From: UBA10649 sp963755335
Lineage (GTDB): Bacteria > Actinomycetota > Actinomycetes > S36-B12
Assembly: GCA_963755335.1 (NCBI GenBank)
Contig: CAVWJW010000008.1
Span: 930,001 to 994,000 of the forward strand
DNA length: 64,000 nucleotides
Direction: 5' to 3'
The translations under genes and the position numbers were made by a program. Position 1 is the stretch's first letter. Each line of letters begins with the position of its first letter. The notes under the pieces were generated by a model. The model searched no databases and had not been told where the DNA came from. It saw only the letters and a list, made by a program, of their open reading frames with translations. Positions 17,068 through 26,266 of this stretch are shown piece after piece.

Positions 17068-18755
17068 TCGCCTCTGACGTCACCGCCATGCTGCGACAGC
17101 GCGTGCTGCCGCGCCGGTCGGACTACGCCGGGTTATCTCGCTCCTGGAAGGCCGACGTCATCGCCGGCCTTACTGTGGGCGTGGTCGCGCTGCCCCTGGC
17201 ACTGGCGTTCGGTGTCACGTCCGGCGTCGGCGCCACTGCCGGGCTCGTGACGGCGATCGTGGCCGGCATCGTGGCGGCCGTCTTCGGCGGATCCAACGTT
17301 CAGGTCTCGGGCCCGACCGGCGCGATGGCCGTCGTCCTCGTCCCGATCGTGGCGCGGTTCGGCGCGGAGGCGGTCATCCCGGTCGCCATCATGGCCGGCG
17401 GCATGGTCATCGCGATGGGACTGTTCGGGCTGGGTCGCGCAGTCGCGTACATCCCGTGGCCGGTGGTCGAGGGCTTCACCGTCGGCATCGCGACCATCAT
17501 CTTCCTCCAGCAGGTGCCGCTCGCGGTCAACGTGCCGAAGCCCCCCGGTGAGAACACGGCCCTCGTGGCCATCAAGGCGGTACAGGCGGCGGACTGGTCA
17601 ACCGCTGCCTACTCGCTCGGCATCGTCGCCTTCGTCGTGGCCATGATGATCGGGCTGCCACGCATCCGGAAGTCGTTCCCCGCGTCGATCGTTGCCGTCG
17701 TGCTCGCCACCGTCCTCGTGTCAGCGCTCGCGTGGAGCGTCATGACCATCGGCCCGCTGCCGGGAGGCGTGCCGACGCCGCACATCCCCGTCATTGACAC
17801 GGCCACCACCAGCGCGCTCTTCTCGGCCGCGCTTGCCGTCGCCGCCCTCGCCGCGATCGAGTCCCTCCTGTCGGCGCGCGTCGCGGACGGGATGACGGGT
17901 ACGTCGCACCTGGAGCCGGATCGCGAGCTGTTCGGTCAAGGCCTCGCGAACGTGGCCAGCGGCATCTTCGGCGGCATGCCCGCGACGGGGGCGATCGCGC
18001 GCACCGCCGTGAACGTGCGGGCGGGGGCGCGGACTCGCATGTCCGCCATCGTGCACTCCGTCGTGATCCTGCTGGTGGTCGCGTTCGCCGGCTCCCTCGT
18101 CTCGCGCATTCCGCTGGCAGCCCTGGCTGGGGTCCTGATGGTCACCGCCGTCCGCATGGTCGATCGCCATGCGGTGTCGTCCATTCTCCGGTCGACGCGC
18201 TCCGACGCACTCGTGATGATTCTGACGGCAGCGGCCACGGTCGTGTTCGACCTGATCCTGGCCGTCGAGATCGGCATCGCCGTCGCCGCCGTACTGGCGC
18301 TGCGCGCCGTGGCGAAGTCGAGCACCCTGGAGGCGGAGCAGGAGGACATTGTCGACCAGGCAATGGACCGCATCACCGACGACGACGAGTCGGCGCTGCT
18401 GCACGAGCACATCGCGGTCTATCGGCTCGACGGCGCGCTGTTCTTCGGTGCCTCGCAGCAGTTCCTCGACGAGTTCACGGCCATCGCCGACGTGCGCGTC
18501 GTGATCCTGCGGCTGGGCGGCGTGCGGGTCGTGGACGCGAGCGGCGGCCATGCGCTGGACGAGATCATCTCCGGCCTGCGGGGACGCCACGTGACGGTGC
18601 TGCTCTGCGGCGTCGGTCCTCGCCTACGTCAGGTGCTGGGCGCATTGGGCACCCTCGGCGCGCTCGAGTCCGAGCACCATGTCTTCACCGCGCTCCCTGA
18701 CGCGATCGAGCACGCGCAGCGGCATGTGCACCGGAACATGTCACCGACCGAATGA
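17064..18755 (+). CDS. SulP family anion transporter with STAS domain
   Basis: Inner-membrane SLC26/SulP transporter of 563 aa. It has a short cytoplasmic N-terminus ending LSRSWKADVIAGLTVGVVAL, 10 or more transmembrane segments including the family signatures SGPTGAMAVVL and GMPATGAIARTAVN, and a C-terminal STAS domain from about residue 450. Substrates in the family are sulfate, bicarbonate or dicarboxylates; the sequence alone does not decide. It overlaps the EthD gene and the P450 gene by 4 bases each, so it is translated within the operon. No carbonic anhydrase gene is nearby. Confidence 0.9.
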   Translation: MIASDVTAMLRQRVLPRRSDYAGLSRSWKADVIAGLTVGVVALPLALAFGVTSGVGATAGLVTAIVAGIVAAVFGGSNVQVSGPTGAMAVVLVPIVARFGAEAVIPVAIMAGGMVIAMGLFGLGRAVAYIPWPVVEGFTVGIATIIFLQQVPLAVNVPKPPGENTALVAIKAVQAADWSTAAYSLGIVAFVVAMMIGLPRIRKSFPASIVAVVLATVLVSALAWSVMTIGPLPGGVPTPHIPVIDTATTSALFSAALAVAALAAIESLLSARVADGMTGTSHLEPDRELFGQGLANVASGIFGGMPATGAIARTAVNVRAGARTRMSAIVHSVVILLVVAFAGSLVSRIPLAALAGVLMVTAVRMVDRHAVSSILRSTRSDALVMILTAAATVVFDLILAVEIGIAVAAVLALRAVAKSSTLEAEQEDIVDQAMDRITDDDESALLHEHIAVYRLDGALFFGASQQFLDEFTAIADVRVVILRLGGVRVVDASGGHALDEIISGLRGRHVTVLLCGVGPRLRQVLGALGTLGALESEHHVFTALPDAIEHAQRHVHRNMSPTE

Positions 18756-20119
18756 GCGACTACGTCGGCCGCAGCTTCGTCGGCACTCCGGCTACGGCAC
18801 CAGGTCCGATCGGCCCGCAGATGCTGCGCGCGATGATGGCGATCCGGCGCAATCCCTTGGCCTACCTAGACTCCGTGTGGCAGGAGTACGGCGATGTGGT
18901 CCAGTTCCCGATCCCACGGCCCCCGAGCTATCTCGTCAACGACCCCGATGGCGTGCGTCGCGTGCTCGTCGCCAACGGGCGAAGCTACGGGAAGTCGACG
19001 ATCCAGTACCGCGCACTGTCACTGGTGACGGGGGACGGGCTGCTGGTTGCGGACACGGACGCGTGGCGTCGCCAGCGTCCGATGGTGCAGCCGGCCTTCC
19101 ACCACGAGACCCTCGAGGGGATCGTGCGTCACGTCGCCGTCGCCCTCGATCGCCTGATGGCCGACTGGGACGCTCTTCCGTCCGAGGCCGTGCTCGACAT
19201 GGACGCGGCGATGATGCACGTTGCTCTCGAGGTCGTGGGCCATGCGCTGTTCGGCGCGGACCTGTCCACCGATGCGCATCGGCTGACTCGTTCCACCCTG
19301 ACTGCCCTCGACGTCGTCGTGGCCAGGGCGCGCGTGCCCATCACCCCGCCGTCGTGGCTTCCGACGCCCGCCAACCGGCGACTGCAGTCGGCCGTCGCCG
19401 ACCTCGATCGGGCCGTCGCCTCGATCCTGGGGGCTCGCGCCGGCGTCCCGGTGGGGGATCCCGACATGCTCGACCTGCTCCTCGGGGCCCGGGATGAGGC
19501 CGGCAACGGGCTGACCGCCCGGGAGGTCCGCGACGAGGCCGTCACCTTCATCGTGGCCGGCCATGAGACCGCGGCGAGCGCCCTGTCGTGGGCCTGGGGC
19601 CTGCTGGCCCAGCATCCGCAGGTGCAGCGGCAACTGCAGGAGGAGTCCGACGCGGTCCTGGCGGGTCGCTCGCCGTCGTTCGCGGACTACGCGCGGCTGC
19701 CGGTCGCCCGGGCGGTGCTGGACGAGACGCTGCGCCTCTACCCGCCGGCATGGCTGATCACCCGGAAGGCGCTCGAGGCTGATGTCCTCGGCGGGCACGA
19801 CGTTCCGGCCGGCTCGCTCGTCATCCTCAGCCCGTGGCTGCTGCACCGACACCCGCGCGTGTGGCCCGAACCACACAGGTTCAAGCCTGAGCGGTTCCTC
19901 GACGGATCGGCCGACCGCCTCAACTTCATCCCGTTCGGGGCCGGACTTCGCCAGTGCATCGGCAGGGACTTCGCCTATGTCGAATCCACGTTGCTGCTGT
20001 CGACCCTTGCCGGGCACTATTCGGTCCAGTTCCCAGACGGTGCCACGCTGCCGACCGGCGAGCCGCTCGTCACGATACGGCCGACTCACGGGATGCCGCT
20101 GCGGGTGCGCCGCCGCTAG
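18752..20119 (+). CDS. Cytochrome P450
   Basis: Haem-thiolate monooxygenase of 455 aa. Visible motifs are the I-helix oxygen-activation site AGHETAAS, the K-helix ETLRLYP (ExxR), the PERF region (FKPERFLDG) and the haem loop FIPFGAGLRQCIGRDFA with ligand Cys402. The N-terminal pattern (proline-rich, then NPLAYLDSVWQEYGDVV) is that of soluble bacterial relatives of the CYP4/CYP102 type, but no subfamily is assigned. The start overlaps the SulP stop (ATGA). The stop shares the palindrome CTAG at 20116-20119 with the convergent CBS gene. No ferredoxin or reductase gene is adjacent. Confidence 0.93.
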   Translation: MSDYVGRSFVGTPATAPGPIGPQMLRAMMAIRRNPLAYLDSVWQEYGDVVQFPIPRPPSYLVNDPDGVRRVLVANGRSYGKSTIQYRALSLVTGDGLLVADTDAWRRQRPMVQPAFHHETLEGIVRHVAVALDRLMADWDALPSEAVLDMDAAMMHVALEVVGHALFGADLSTDAHRLTRSTLTALDVVVARARVPITPPSWLPTPANRRLQSAVADLDRAVASILGARAGVPVGDPDMLDLLLGARDEAGNGLTAREVRDEAVTFIVAGHETAASALSWAWGLLAQHPQVQRQLQEESDAVLAGRSPSFADYARLPVARAVLDETLRLYPPAWLITRKALEADVLGGHDVPAGSLVILSPWLLHRHPRVWPEPHRFKPERFLDGSADRLNFIPFGAGLRQCIGRDFAYVESTLLLSTLAGHYSVQFPDGATLPTGEPLVTIRPTHGMPLRVRRR

Positions 20120-20547
20120 CCCTTGGTGATGTACTCCAGCAGGGCCTGACGCTCTCCCTCGAGCTCGCCGAGCCGTGTCTTGACGACGTCGCCGATACTG
20201 ACGATGCCGGTGAGCATCCCCTCGGCATCGGTGACCGGGATATGGCGCACGCGCTTTTCGGTCATGAGCTGCATGAGGTCGTCGACGTGTGCGTCCGGTG
20301 GCGCGCAGAACACCGTCGTCGTCATGATCGACGCGACCGGCTGCTTCAGTGTCTCGACCCCCCGAGCCACTGCGTGCACGACGTCGCGCTCAGAGACGAT
20401 GCCGGCGATGGTGCGCCCGTCTGCCGACACCACGAGCGCGCCGATGTTGTGCTCGGCCAGCATCGCGATGAGGTCTGAGACCTGCGCATCAGGCTGGATC
20501 GTGCGAACCGCTCCGCCCTTGGCGGCGATGATCGTAGACAGTTGCAT
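20116..20547 (-). CDS. Tandem CBS domain protein
   Basis: A 143-aa stand-alone CBS pair. Each half ends with the usual G(I/T)VS(E/I)xDV pattern (GIVSERDVVHA and GIVSIGDVVKT). Such proteins sense adenosine nucleotides or regulate partner enzymes; the partner is not evident here. ATG 20547 has a GGGAGGTG ribosome-binding site. It is convergent with the P450 gene, and the two stop codons overlap within CTAG. Confidence 0.88.
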   Translation of the reverse strand: MQLSTIIAAKGGAVRTIQPDAQVSDLIAMLAEHNIGALVVSADGRTIAGIVSERDVVHAVARGVETLKQPVASIMTTTVFCAPPDAHVDDLMQLMTEKRVRHIPVTDAEGMLTGIVSIGDVVKTRLGELEGERQALLEYITKG

Positions 20548-20633
20548 GGAACACCTCCCGGGGCCATCGTGCCGGTTGCCCCGACGAAAGTCACGGGAAT
20601 GGCGGGGTCTCTGGTCGGATGCTTACCTTCGAC

Positions 20634-21443
20634 TCAGTCGTCGCCCATCAAGGCCAGCACCTCGTCGTGAAGGACGCCGTTGGAGGACAGGGCCGAGCCG
20701 CCTGCCAGCGCCGTGCGACCGTCGAACGCGGTCATCCGCCCACCTGCCTCCTCGACGATGGGCACCAGTGCCGCCATGTCGTAGCTCTCCAGCTGCGGTT
20801 CGCCGGCGACGTCGACGAGCCCCTCGGCGACCATCATGTGCGACCAGAAGTCCCCGTAGGCGCGCTGGCGCCACGTGCGGTGAAGCAGGGCGTCCAGAGC
20901 ACCCGCTGCCCCGCGCTCGGCCCAGCCGACCTGGTCGGAGTAGGAGAACGATGCGTCGCCGAGTCGCGCCACCCTGCTCACCTGAAGGCGCCGCGGCTGC
21001 GGCGACGTGGGGTCCGACACGAACGCGCCGCCGCCCTTGGCCGCCCACCAGCGACGCGACAGTGCCGGAGCCGAGACGACGCCCACCGTCACGTCATCGC
21101 CCTCGAGCAGCGCGATCAGGCAGGCCCACACCGGCACGCCGCGGACGTAGTTCTTGGTGCCGTCAATCGGATCGAGGATCCAGCGACGGCTCGAGTCGCC
21201 TTGCGCGCCGAACTCCTCGCCGAGGATCGAGTCCGCCGGGCGATGCTCGGCCAGCTGCGCGCGGAGGGCCTGCTCGACGCCGCGATCAGCCTCGGTCACC
21301 GGGGTGAGGTCGGGCTTGGTCTCGATGACGAGGTCCTCGGCGCGAAACTGCTGCAGTGCCAGCCGATCAGCGATGTCGGCCAGGGCGAGTGCGAGCTCGA
21401 GGTCGGCAGCGCGCGAGGGGGTCGGGGCAGGATTCTCGGTCAC
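20634..21443 (-). CDS. hisN: Histidinol-phosphatase, inositol-monophosphatase-like (HisN type)
   Basis: Mg-dependent phosphatase of the inositol monophosphatase superfamily, 269 aa. The metal-site motifs are present: TEADRGVEQ, GEEFG, WILDPIDGTKNYVRG and the late SYDMAALVPIVEEAGG. The WSHMMVAEG stretch and the overall pattern fit the actinobacterial histidinol-phosphate phosphatase HisN, the last phosphatase step of histidine synthesis, more than a general IMPase. No other his genes are in the window, so the substrate assignment is by family only. GTG 21443 has TAGGTT 6 bases upstream. Confidence 0.83.
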   Translation of the reverse strand: MTENPAPTPSRAADLELALALADIADRLALQQFRAEDLVIETKPDLTPVTEADRGVEQALRAQLAEHRPADSILGEEFGAQGDSSRRWILDPIDGTKNYVRGVPVWACLIALLEGDDVTVGVVSAPALSRRWWAAKGGGAFVSDPTSPQPRRLQVSRVARLGDASFSYSDQVGWAERGAAGALDALLHRTWRQRAYGDFWSHMMVAEGLVDVAGEPQLESYDMAALVPIVEEAGGRMTAFDGRTALAGGSALSSNGVLHDEVLALMGDD

Positions 21444-21449
21444 GGTCGC

Positions 21450-21455
21450 AACCTA
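21450..21455 (-). promoter_or_regulatory. Candidate -10 element, leaderless hisN
   Basis: TAGGTT on the minus strand, 6 bases before the GTG at 21443. Confidence 0.5.
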
Positions 21456-21501
21456 TCGCGCCCCCCACGTGAGGGGCGTGTGGCGCCGACGGAGCGCAAC
21501 C

Positions 21502-21507
21502 TAGGGT
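21502..21507 (+). promoter_or_regulatory. Candidate -10 element, leaderless DUF2231 gene
   Basis: TAGGGT, 6 bases before the ATG at 21514; divergent from hisN. Confidence 0.55.
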
Positions 21508-21513
21508 GTGCAC

Positions 21514-21985
21514 ATGAGTTCGCTCTTCGACACGCTGTCCGGACTGCCGGTGCACTCGCTCGTCGTGCACGCGGTGGTCGTGCTCGTGCCGCTTGCGGCC
21601 CTGGGCGGCGTCCTCATGGCGCTCTGGCGCTCCTTCTCACGTCGCTTCGCCCCACTTGTGGTCATCGTGGCAGCCGTGGCCGCGGGTAGCGCCGTCGTCG
21701 CCAAGGAGTCCGGCGAGCAGCTCTCCGTGCGGGTGGGGGGCGCGCCCCCCACGCACATGCAGCTGGGCACCTGGATGCCGCTCATCGCCGGTGTCCTGTT
21801 CGTGCTGATCCTGCTGTTCTGGCTGGTCGATCGCGGCATCCCGCTCAACCGTCCGCGACCGCTGTGGCTCACTCTTCTCGGGCTGGCGCTGATCCTGGTG
21901 GCGGCCTTTGCGACGTACTGGACGATCCGCGTCGGCCACTCCGGCTCCGAGGCGGTGTGGAACCAGCTGTCTGTCCGGTCGCTAG
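21514..21985 (+). CDS. DUF2231 family membrane protein (probable frameshift at 3' end)
   Basis: Small integral membrane protein with four hydrophobic segments and the DUF2231 hallmarks: SGLPVHSLVVHAVVVL at the N-terminus, AKESGEQL in the middle and GHSGSEAVW at the end. Function unknown; relatives often sit near redox or haem proteins. After GHSGSEAVW the uninterrupted frame runs on to 22305, antisense to rsgA, as low-quality sequence. A TAG at 21983-21985 in the next frame, overlapping the rsgA stop, is the more likely natural end, given the many single-base errors nearby. ATG 21514 is chosen over GTG 21508 because of the -10 spacing. Confidence 0.72.
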
Positions 21986-22977
21986 TTTCCGTGCTGATCG
22001 TCGTCGACCGTGCGGCTGCGGATCATGCGGCGCAGCGAGTCGATGCGCGCCAGCACCTGCGGATCGTGCGCGGCATTGAGCGCGCACTCCGGCTCGTCGT
22101 GCGAGCAGGCGCGAGGACAGTCTCCGGTGAGCGCGTCGAGATCGGGGAACGCCGTGATCACCCGGTCGAGGTCGACATGCGCCAGGCCGAACGAGCGGAT
22201 GCCCGGCGTGTCGATGATCCAGCCGCCGCCGGGAAGGTGCAGGGCCATGACGCTGGTAGACGTGTGCCGACCCTTGCCGGTGACGGCGTTCACGTGACCC
22301 GTTGAGCGTTCGGCCGTCGGCACGAGGTTGTTGACGAGCGTCGACTTGCCGACGCCGGAATGCCCCACCAGAACGGTGATGTTGTCGCGCAGGGCAACGA
22401 CGAGGTCGGCTGGGACCTGGCGCCCGGCGATCAGGTGGAGCGGCACGTCCAGCGGGCCGTAGAGAGCCAGAAGTTCGGTCGGCGGCTCGAGGTCGATCTT
22501 GGTGATGACGAGCATCGGCGCGATTCCGGCATCGTAGGCGGCTACGAGCGCGCGGTCGATGAGGCCGGTTCGCGGTCGGGGTCCGTGGTGGACGTGACGA
22601 CGGCCAGTTGCGTCGCGTTCGCCACGATGACGCGCTCGATCGGGTCGGTGTCGTCGGCGGTCCTTCGCAGAGTCGAGTCGCGCTCGAGCCGTCGGACGAT
22701 TCGGCCTTGCGTGTCGGTGTCTCCTGACGTGTCACCGACGATGTCGACCCGGTCACCCACGACGAGGCCCTTGCGGCCGAGTTCGCGTCGCCTTGACGGC
22801 GTACGCATCGGTCCCGTCGTCGAGCTCGACGGTGAACCGGCCACGGTCGACGGTGATGACGATCCCGGGCAGAGCGTGGGCGTGATCGGGCCGATCCTTC
22901 GACCGGGGCCGGGACTTGCCACGGCCCGGGCGGACGCGGACGTCGTCCTCGTCGAGGAGGTGATGCTTGCGCGCCAC
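21982..22977 (-). CDS. rsgA: Ribosome small-subunit-dependent GTPase RsgA (two frameshifts)
   Basis: Circularly permuted GTPase that helps mature the 30S subunit. The start (MARKHHLLDEDDVRVRPGRG) and beta-barrel are read from ATG 22977. An extra base near 22789 shifts the frame to RRELGRKGLVVGDRVD and VIVANATQLAVVTS. A missing base near 22565 restores the first frame for LVITKIDLEPP, the P-loop GHSGVGKSTL, DTPGIRSFG and the Cys/His zinc motif (CPRACSHDEPEC). Repairing the two sites gives a normal-length protein of about 330 aa. It starts 10 bp after aroA and was probably co-transcribed with it. Confidence 0.88.
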
Positions 22978-22987
22978 GCTGGACGGC

Positions 22988-24309
22988 CTAGGAGACGGAC
23001 CCGGCCAGCATGGCGGTCCATCTCTCGGTGAAGCGCGGCAGCGACTTCGACGTCGTCGCGACGTTCTCGATCAGCACGCCGTCGACTCGAAGTCCGACGA
23101 TGGCGGCGGCCGTGGCCATGCGGTGGTCGGCATAGGTGAGGAACTCACCGCCGTGCATCGGCTGCGGGTTGATGACGAGACCGTCGTCGGTCTCGGTGAC
23201 GTCGCCGCCGAGGTTGTTGAACTCCGTGCGCAGCGCTGACGAGTCGATCGGTCTCGTGTCCGCGCAGGTGCCCGATGCCGCTCAGCCGGGACGGCGATTC
23301 GGCCAGCACCGCCAGCGCGGCGATCGTCGGCGCCAGTTCGCCGACGTCGCGAAGGTCGACATCGATGCCGACGATCGGACCCGTGCCGGTCACCGTCAGG
23401 CCCTCGTCGGCGAGCACGACGCTGGCGCCCATCCGCTCCAGCAGGCCACGCAGGGCGTCACCCGCCTGGGTCGTGTCCTGGGGCCAGTCGGCGATCGTGA
23501 CGGAGCCGCCGCAGACCAGCGCAGCGGCGAGGAACGGTCCGGCGTTGGACAGGTCGGGCTCGATGCGCGGTCGAACGCTTCGACGTTGTGCGGGTCGACG
23601 TGCCAGACCGACTCCCGCTCGCGACGCACGACCACTCCGTGCTCGGCGAGCATGGCGACGGTCATGTCGATGTGCGGCATGCTCGGGATCGGGTCGCCGA
23701 CGTGGTGGATCGTGACGCCGGTGTCGAATCGCGCGGCGCTGAGCAGCAGGCCGGAGATGAACTGGCTGGACTTCGACGCGTCGACGGTGACCTCGCCGCC
23801 GAGCAGCTCACCGGTGGCATCGATCGTGAACGGAAGCCGTCCGTTGCCGCGATCGTGGACCTTGGCGCCGAGTTCCTTGAGCGACTCGATGATCGTCGCC
23901 ATCGGGCGCTTGCGGGCACTCGGCATCGCCATCGAACGAGATCTCGCCGTGGGCGAGGGCGGCGAGTGGGGGCACGAAGCGCATCACCGTGCCCGCGAGG
24001 CCGACGTCGATGCTCGCCGGACCGCGCATGAAGTGCGGCGTGACGCGAACGTCGACATTGCCGACGTCGTGCCGCTTAAGGACGCGGATCTCGACCCCGA
24101 GGGACTTGAGCGCGTCGATCATCAGCTGCGTGTCGCGTGCGTCGAGCAGTCCGCGAATCGTGCTCGGACCGTCCGAGAGTGCCGCGAGGATCAGTGCCCG
24201 GTTGCTGGCGGACTTCGATCCGGGCATCCGCACCGTCGCCGAGATGGGCCCGGTCGGCGTGGGGTGCGGGCCACAGGTCGTGTCGTGCCTCGGTGTCGTT
24301 GTCACTCAT
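22988..24309 (-). CDS. aroA: 3-phosphoshikimate 1-carboxyvinyltransferase (EPSP synthase; several frameshifts)
   Basis: Sixth step of the shikimate pathway, joining phosphoenolpyruvate to shikimate 3-phosphate. From ATG 24309 the N-terminus HDLWPAP is in one frame. Then PGSKSASNRALILAALSDG, the GLAGTVMRFVPPLA loop and GEISFDGDAE follow in a second frame. KRPMATIIESLKELGAKV and ASKSSQFISGLLLSA come after a break near 23918; MGASVVLADEGLTV and GIGHLRGHETDRL after another; and FLTYADHRMATAAAIVGL in a final frame to TAG 22988. Likely break points are near 24251, 23918, 23575, 23450 and 23240. All key EPSP synthase segments are present, so the gene itself is probably whole. Confidence 0.88.
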
Positions 24310-24316
24310 CGCCGTA

Positions 24317-24322
24317 AGGCTA
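24317..24322 (-). promoter_or_regulatory. Candidate -10 element, leaderless aroA
   Basis: TAGCCT on the minus strand, 7 bases before the ATG at 24309. It supports this start in a gene whose N-terminal frame is otherwise ambiguous. Confidence 0.5.
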
Positions 24323-24349
24323 TCGCCCTGTGTCGGCGAACTGCGCGAC

Positions 24350-24355
24350 TAGCCT
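24350..24355 (+). promoter_or_regulatory. Candidate -10 element, leaderless FUSC-like gene
   Basis: TAGCCT, 6 bases before the GTG at 24362. Only 27 bp separate it from the opposing aroA -10, so the two promoters must overlap. Confidence 0.5.
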
Positions 24356-24361
24356 GAGACG

Positions 24362-25501
24362 GTGAACCGGTCGCAGGATTCCGACGATCTGCTGCCGGAT
24401 CTCGACCTGGGCGACGTCATGCGGCAGCGTCCGCTGGGTCTGGGCTCGCTGCGCCATGTCGTGCGCGTGACGATCGCCGTGACCGTGTCGTTCGTCGTCG
24501 CGACCGCCGTTTCCCGAAGCACCCTGGGCATCTTCGCCCCGATCACGACGTTGCTTCGTCGTCCAGTCGAGTCCGTGGACGACGCTGGGCGTGTCGATCC
24601 AGCGCATCCTCGGCACGGGCATCGGCGTGCTCGTTGCATCGGTGTGGGTGAACCTCGTCGGCCTGACCTGGTGGTCGTTCGCGATCGGCGTGCTGGTCTC
24701 GCTGCTGGTCGCACGGCTGCTCCCGTGGTCCATCGGCGGCCAGATGCAGATCCCGGTCGCCGTCATCTTCGTGCTGGCGCTGGGACCCGGATCGCTGTCG
24801 GCGGATCTCTGGCGCGTCGTCGATGTCGTCATCGGCGGGGTCGTCGGCCTCGCTGCCGTGTTCGTCGTACCCGGCCCGGCCCCGGCCGGAGCGGTTCGAG
24901 ATCGCCCTCGCGGGCCTATCGCGACGGCATCGTGCGGACGCTGCGGGAGGTGGCCGACGAATCGGGCGGGCATGAGCAGCCGCTCGACGATGGCGTCCGG
25001 CACGAGCTACGTGGCCAGCCGCCGGAACCTCCGCGCGCTCGCGGACAAGGCGCGAGCCGAGCTGGTCGCGCTGGTCGAGAGTGCGCACTGGCAACCTGCG
25101 CTCGCGCGGCGTCGAGGAGGAGTTCGAGGGCCAGGCCGTCCGATTGCGACGGCTCACCGGCATAGGCATCCAGGTGCGCGGCATCGTCGGCGCTGCCACC
25201 CGGCTCTACGACCGTGTCGACGTGATGCCGATGCTGACGGCCGGCGGCTCGCGCACGCTTATCGATGCAGGAGCTCGCGAGCTGATGGACGTGGTGCTCG
25301 GCGCACCGGGTGAGCCGGTGCGGGGACGGGATCGGGGTCGCGCCGACCAGTTGGAACCTCGAGTTGCGCGACACCCTCCGGGCGATGACCGACGCGATCG
25401 TCGCGGAGCATGGCGAGGGAACCCTGCCCGCCGTGTCGATGGTCGGCAGGTTCGATCACATCCGTCTCCAACTGGCGGAGTTCCCCGGATGGCAGGCTTG
25501 A
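24362..25501 (+). CDS. FUSC/aromatic acid exporter-like membrane protein (multiple frameshifts)
   Basis: Inner-membrane protein of the FUSC/ArAE type. After frame correction the order is: GLGSLRHVVRVTIAVTVSF and STLGIFAPITTLL (frame 1), then QRILGTGIGVLVASVWVNL and GGQMQIPVAVIFVLALGPG with further membrane helices, then a cytoplasmic helical part (YRDGIVRTLREVADES, SRRNLRALADKARAELVAL, GAATRLYDRVDVMPML), ending FDHIRLQLAEFPGWQA. At least five frame changes occur (about 24545, 24895, 24970, 25090 and 25325). The overall length, about 380 aa, is normal for actinobacterial members. The transported substrate is unknown. Confidence 0.75.
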
Positions 25502-25504
25502 GCC

Positions 25505-26266
25505 ATGTGCGGCAGATACGCGGCAGCGAAGGACCCGGATGCGCTCGTCGAGGAGTTCGAGGTGGCCGCGGCTCCGCCCGAGGCCCTGCACCCGGACTAC
25601 AACGTGGCGCCGACGAAGAAGGTGTACGCGGTCGTCGATCGGACTATCGAGGACACGATGCAACGAGCCCTCGTGATCGCTCGCTGGGGCCTGGTGCCGT
25701 CCTGGGCCAAGGATCCGTCGATCGGCTCCCGCATGATCAACGCGCGTGCGGAGACTGTCGCCGAGAAGCCCGCCTTCCGCCGGGCATTCGCCAAGCGGCG
25801 GTGCCTCGTGCCGGCCGACGGGTACTTCGAGTGGTACCTGCCGACGTCGCCGGACGCCCCGGTGGGCAAGGGTGGCAAGCCGCTCAAGCAGCCGTTCTTC
25901 ATCCATCCCACGGACGGCAGTTCGCTGGCGATGGCGGGCCTGTACGAGTGGTGGCGCGACCCGACGCGTGAGGACGACGATCCGCAGGCCTGGCGCCTGA
26001 CGTGCACCGTGATCACGACCGAGGCGTCCGACGACGTGGGTCGCATCCACGACCGGATGCCCATGACGATCCCCCGGAAGGACTGGGAGCAGTGGCTCGA
26101 TCCGGCCGTCGGCCCCGACCAGGCCGGTGGTCTTCTCATGCCGGCGATGTCTGGAGCCCTGGCTGCCTACCCCGTGTCCACCCTCGTCAACAGCGTCAAG
26201 AACAACGGTCCCGAGCTCATCGCGCCGCTGCCTGCCGAGGACGTGGCGCCGGGCGCCCTGTGGTGA
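25505..26266 (+). CDS. SRAP domain protein (YedK/HMCES-like abasic site shield)
   Basis: A 253-aa SOS-response-associated peptidase family protein. It begins MCGRY, leaving the catalytic Cys2 at the N-terminus once Met is removed; in this family Cys2 forms a thiazolidine crosslink with abasic sites in single-stranded DNA. Other family segments are YNVAPTKKV, ARWGLVPSWAKD, INARAETVAEKPAFR, RRCLVPADGYFEW and the HDRMPMTI motif with the active-site histidine. It starts 3 bp after the FUSC-like gene and overlaps the following hydrolase gene (GTGA). Confidence 0.93.
   Translation: MCGRYAAAKDPDALVEEFEVAAAPPEALHPDYNVAPTKKVYAVVDRTIEDTMQRALVIARWGLVPSWAKDPSIGSRMINARAETVAEKPAFRRAFAKRRCLVPADGYFEWYLPTSPDAPVGKGGKPLKQPFFIHPTDGSSLAMAGLYEWWRDPTREDDDPQAWRLTCTVITTEASDDVGRIHDRMPMTIPRKDWEQWLDPAVGPDQAGGLLMPAMSGALAAYPVSTLVNSVKNNGPELIAPLPAEDVAPGALW

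Noticed and set aside
21986..22305. Extension of the DUF2231 protein to 265 residues
   Set aside because: The extra 107 residues are antisense to rsgA and look like a shadow frame. A TAG at 21983-21985 one base out of frame is the more likely end.
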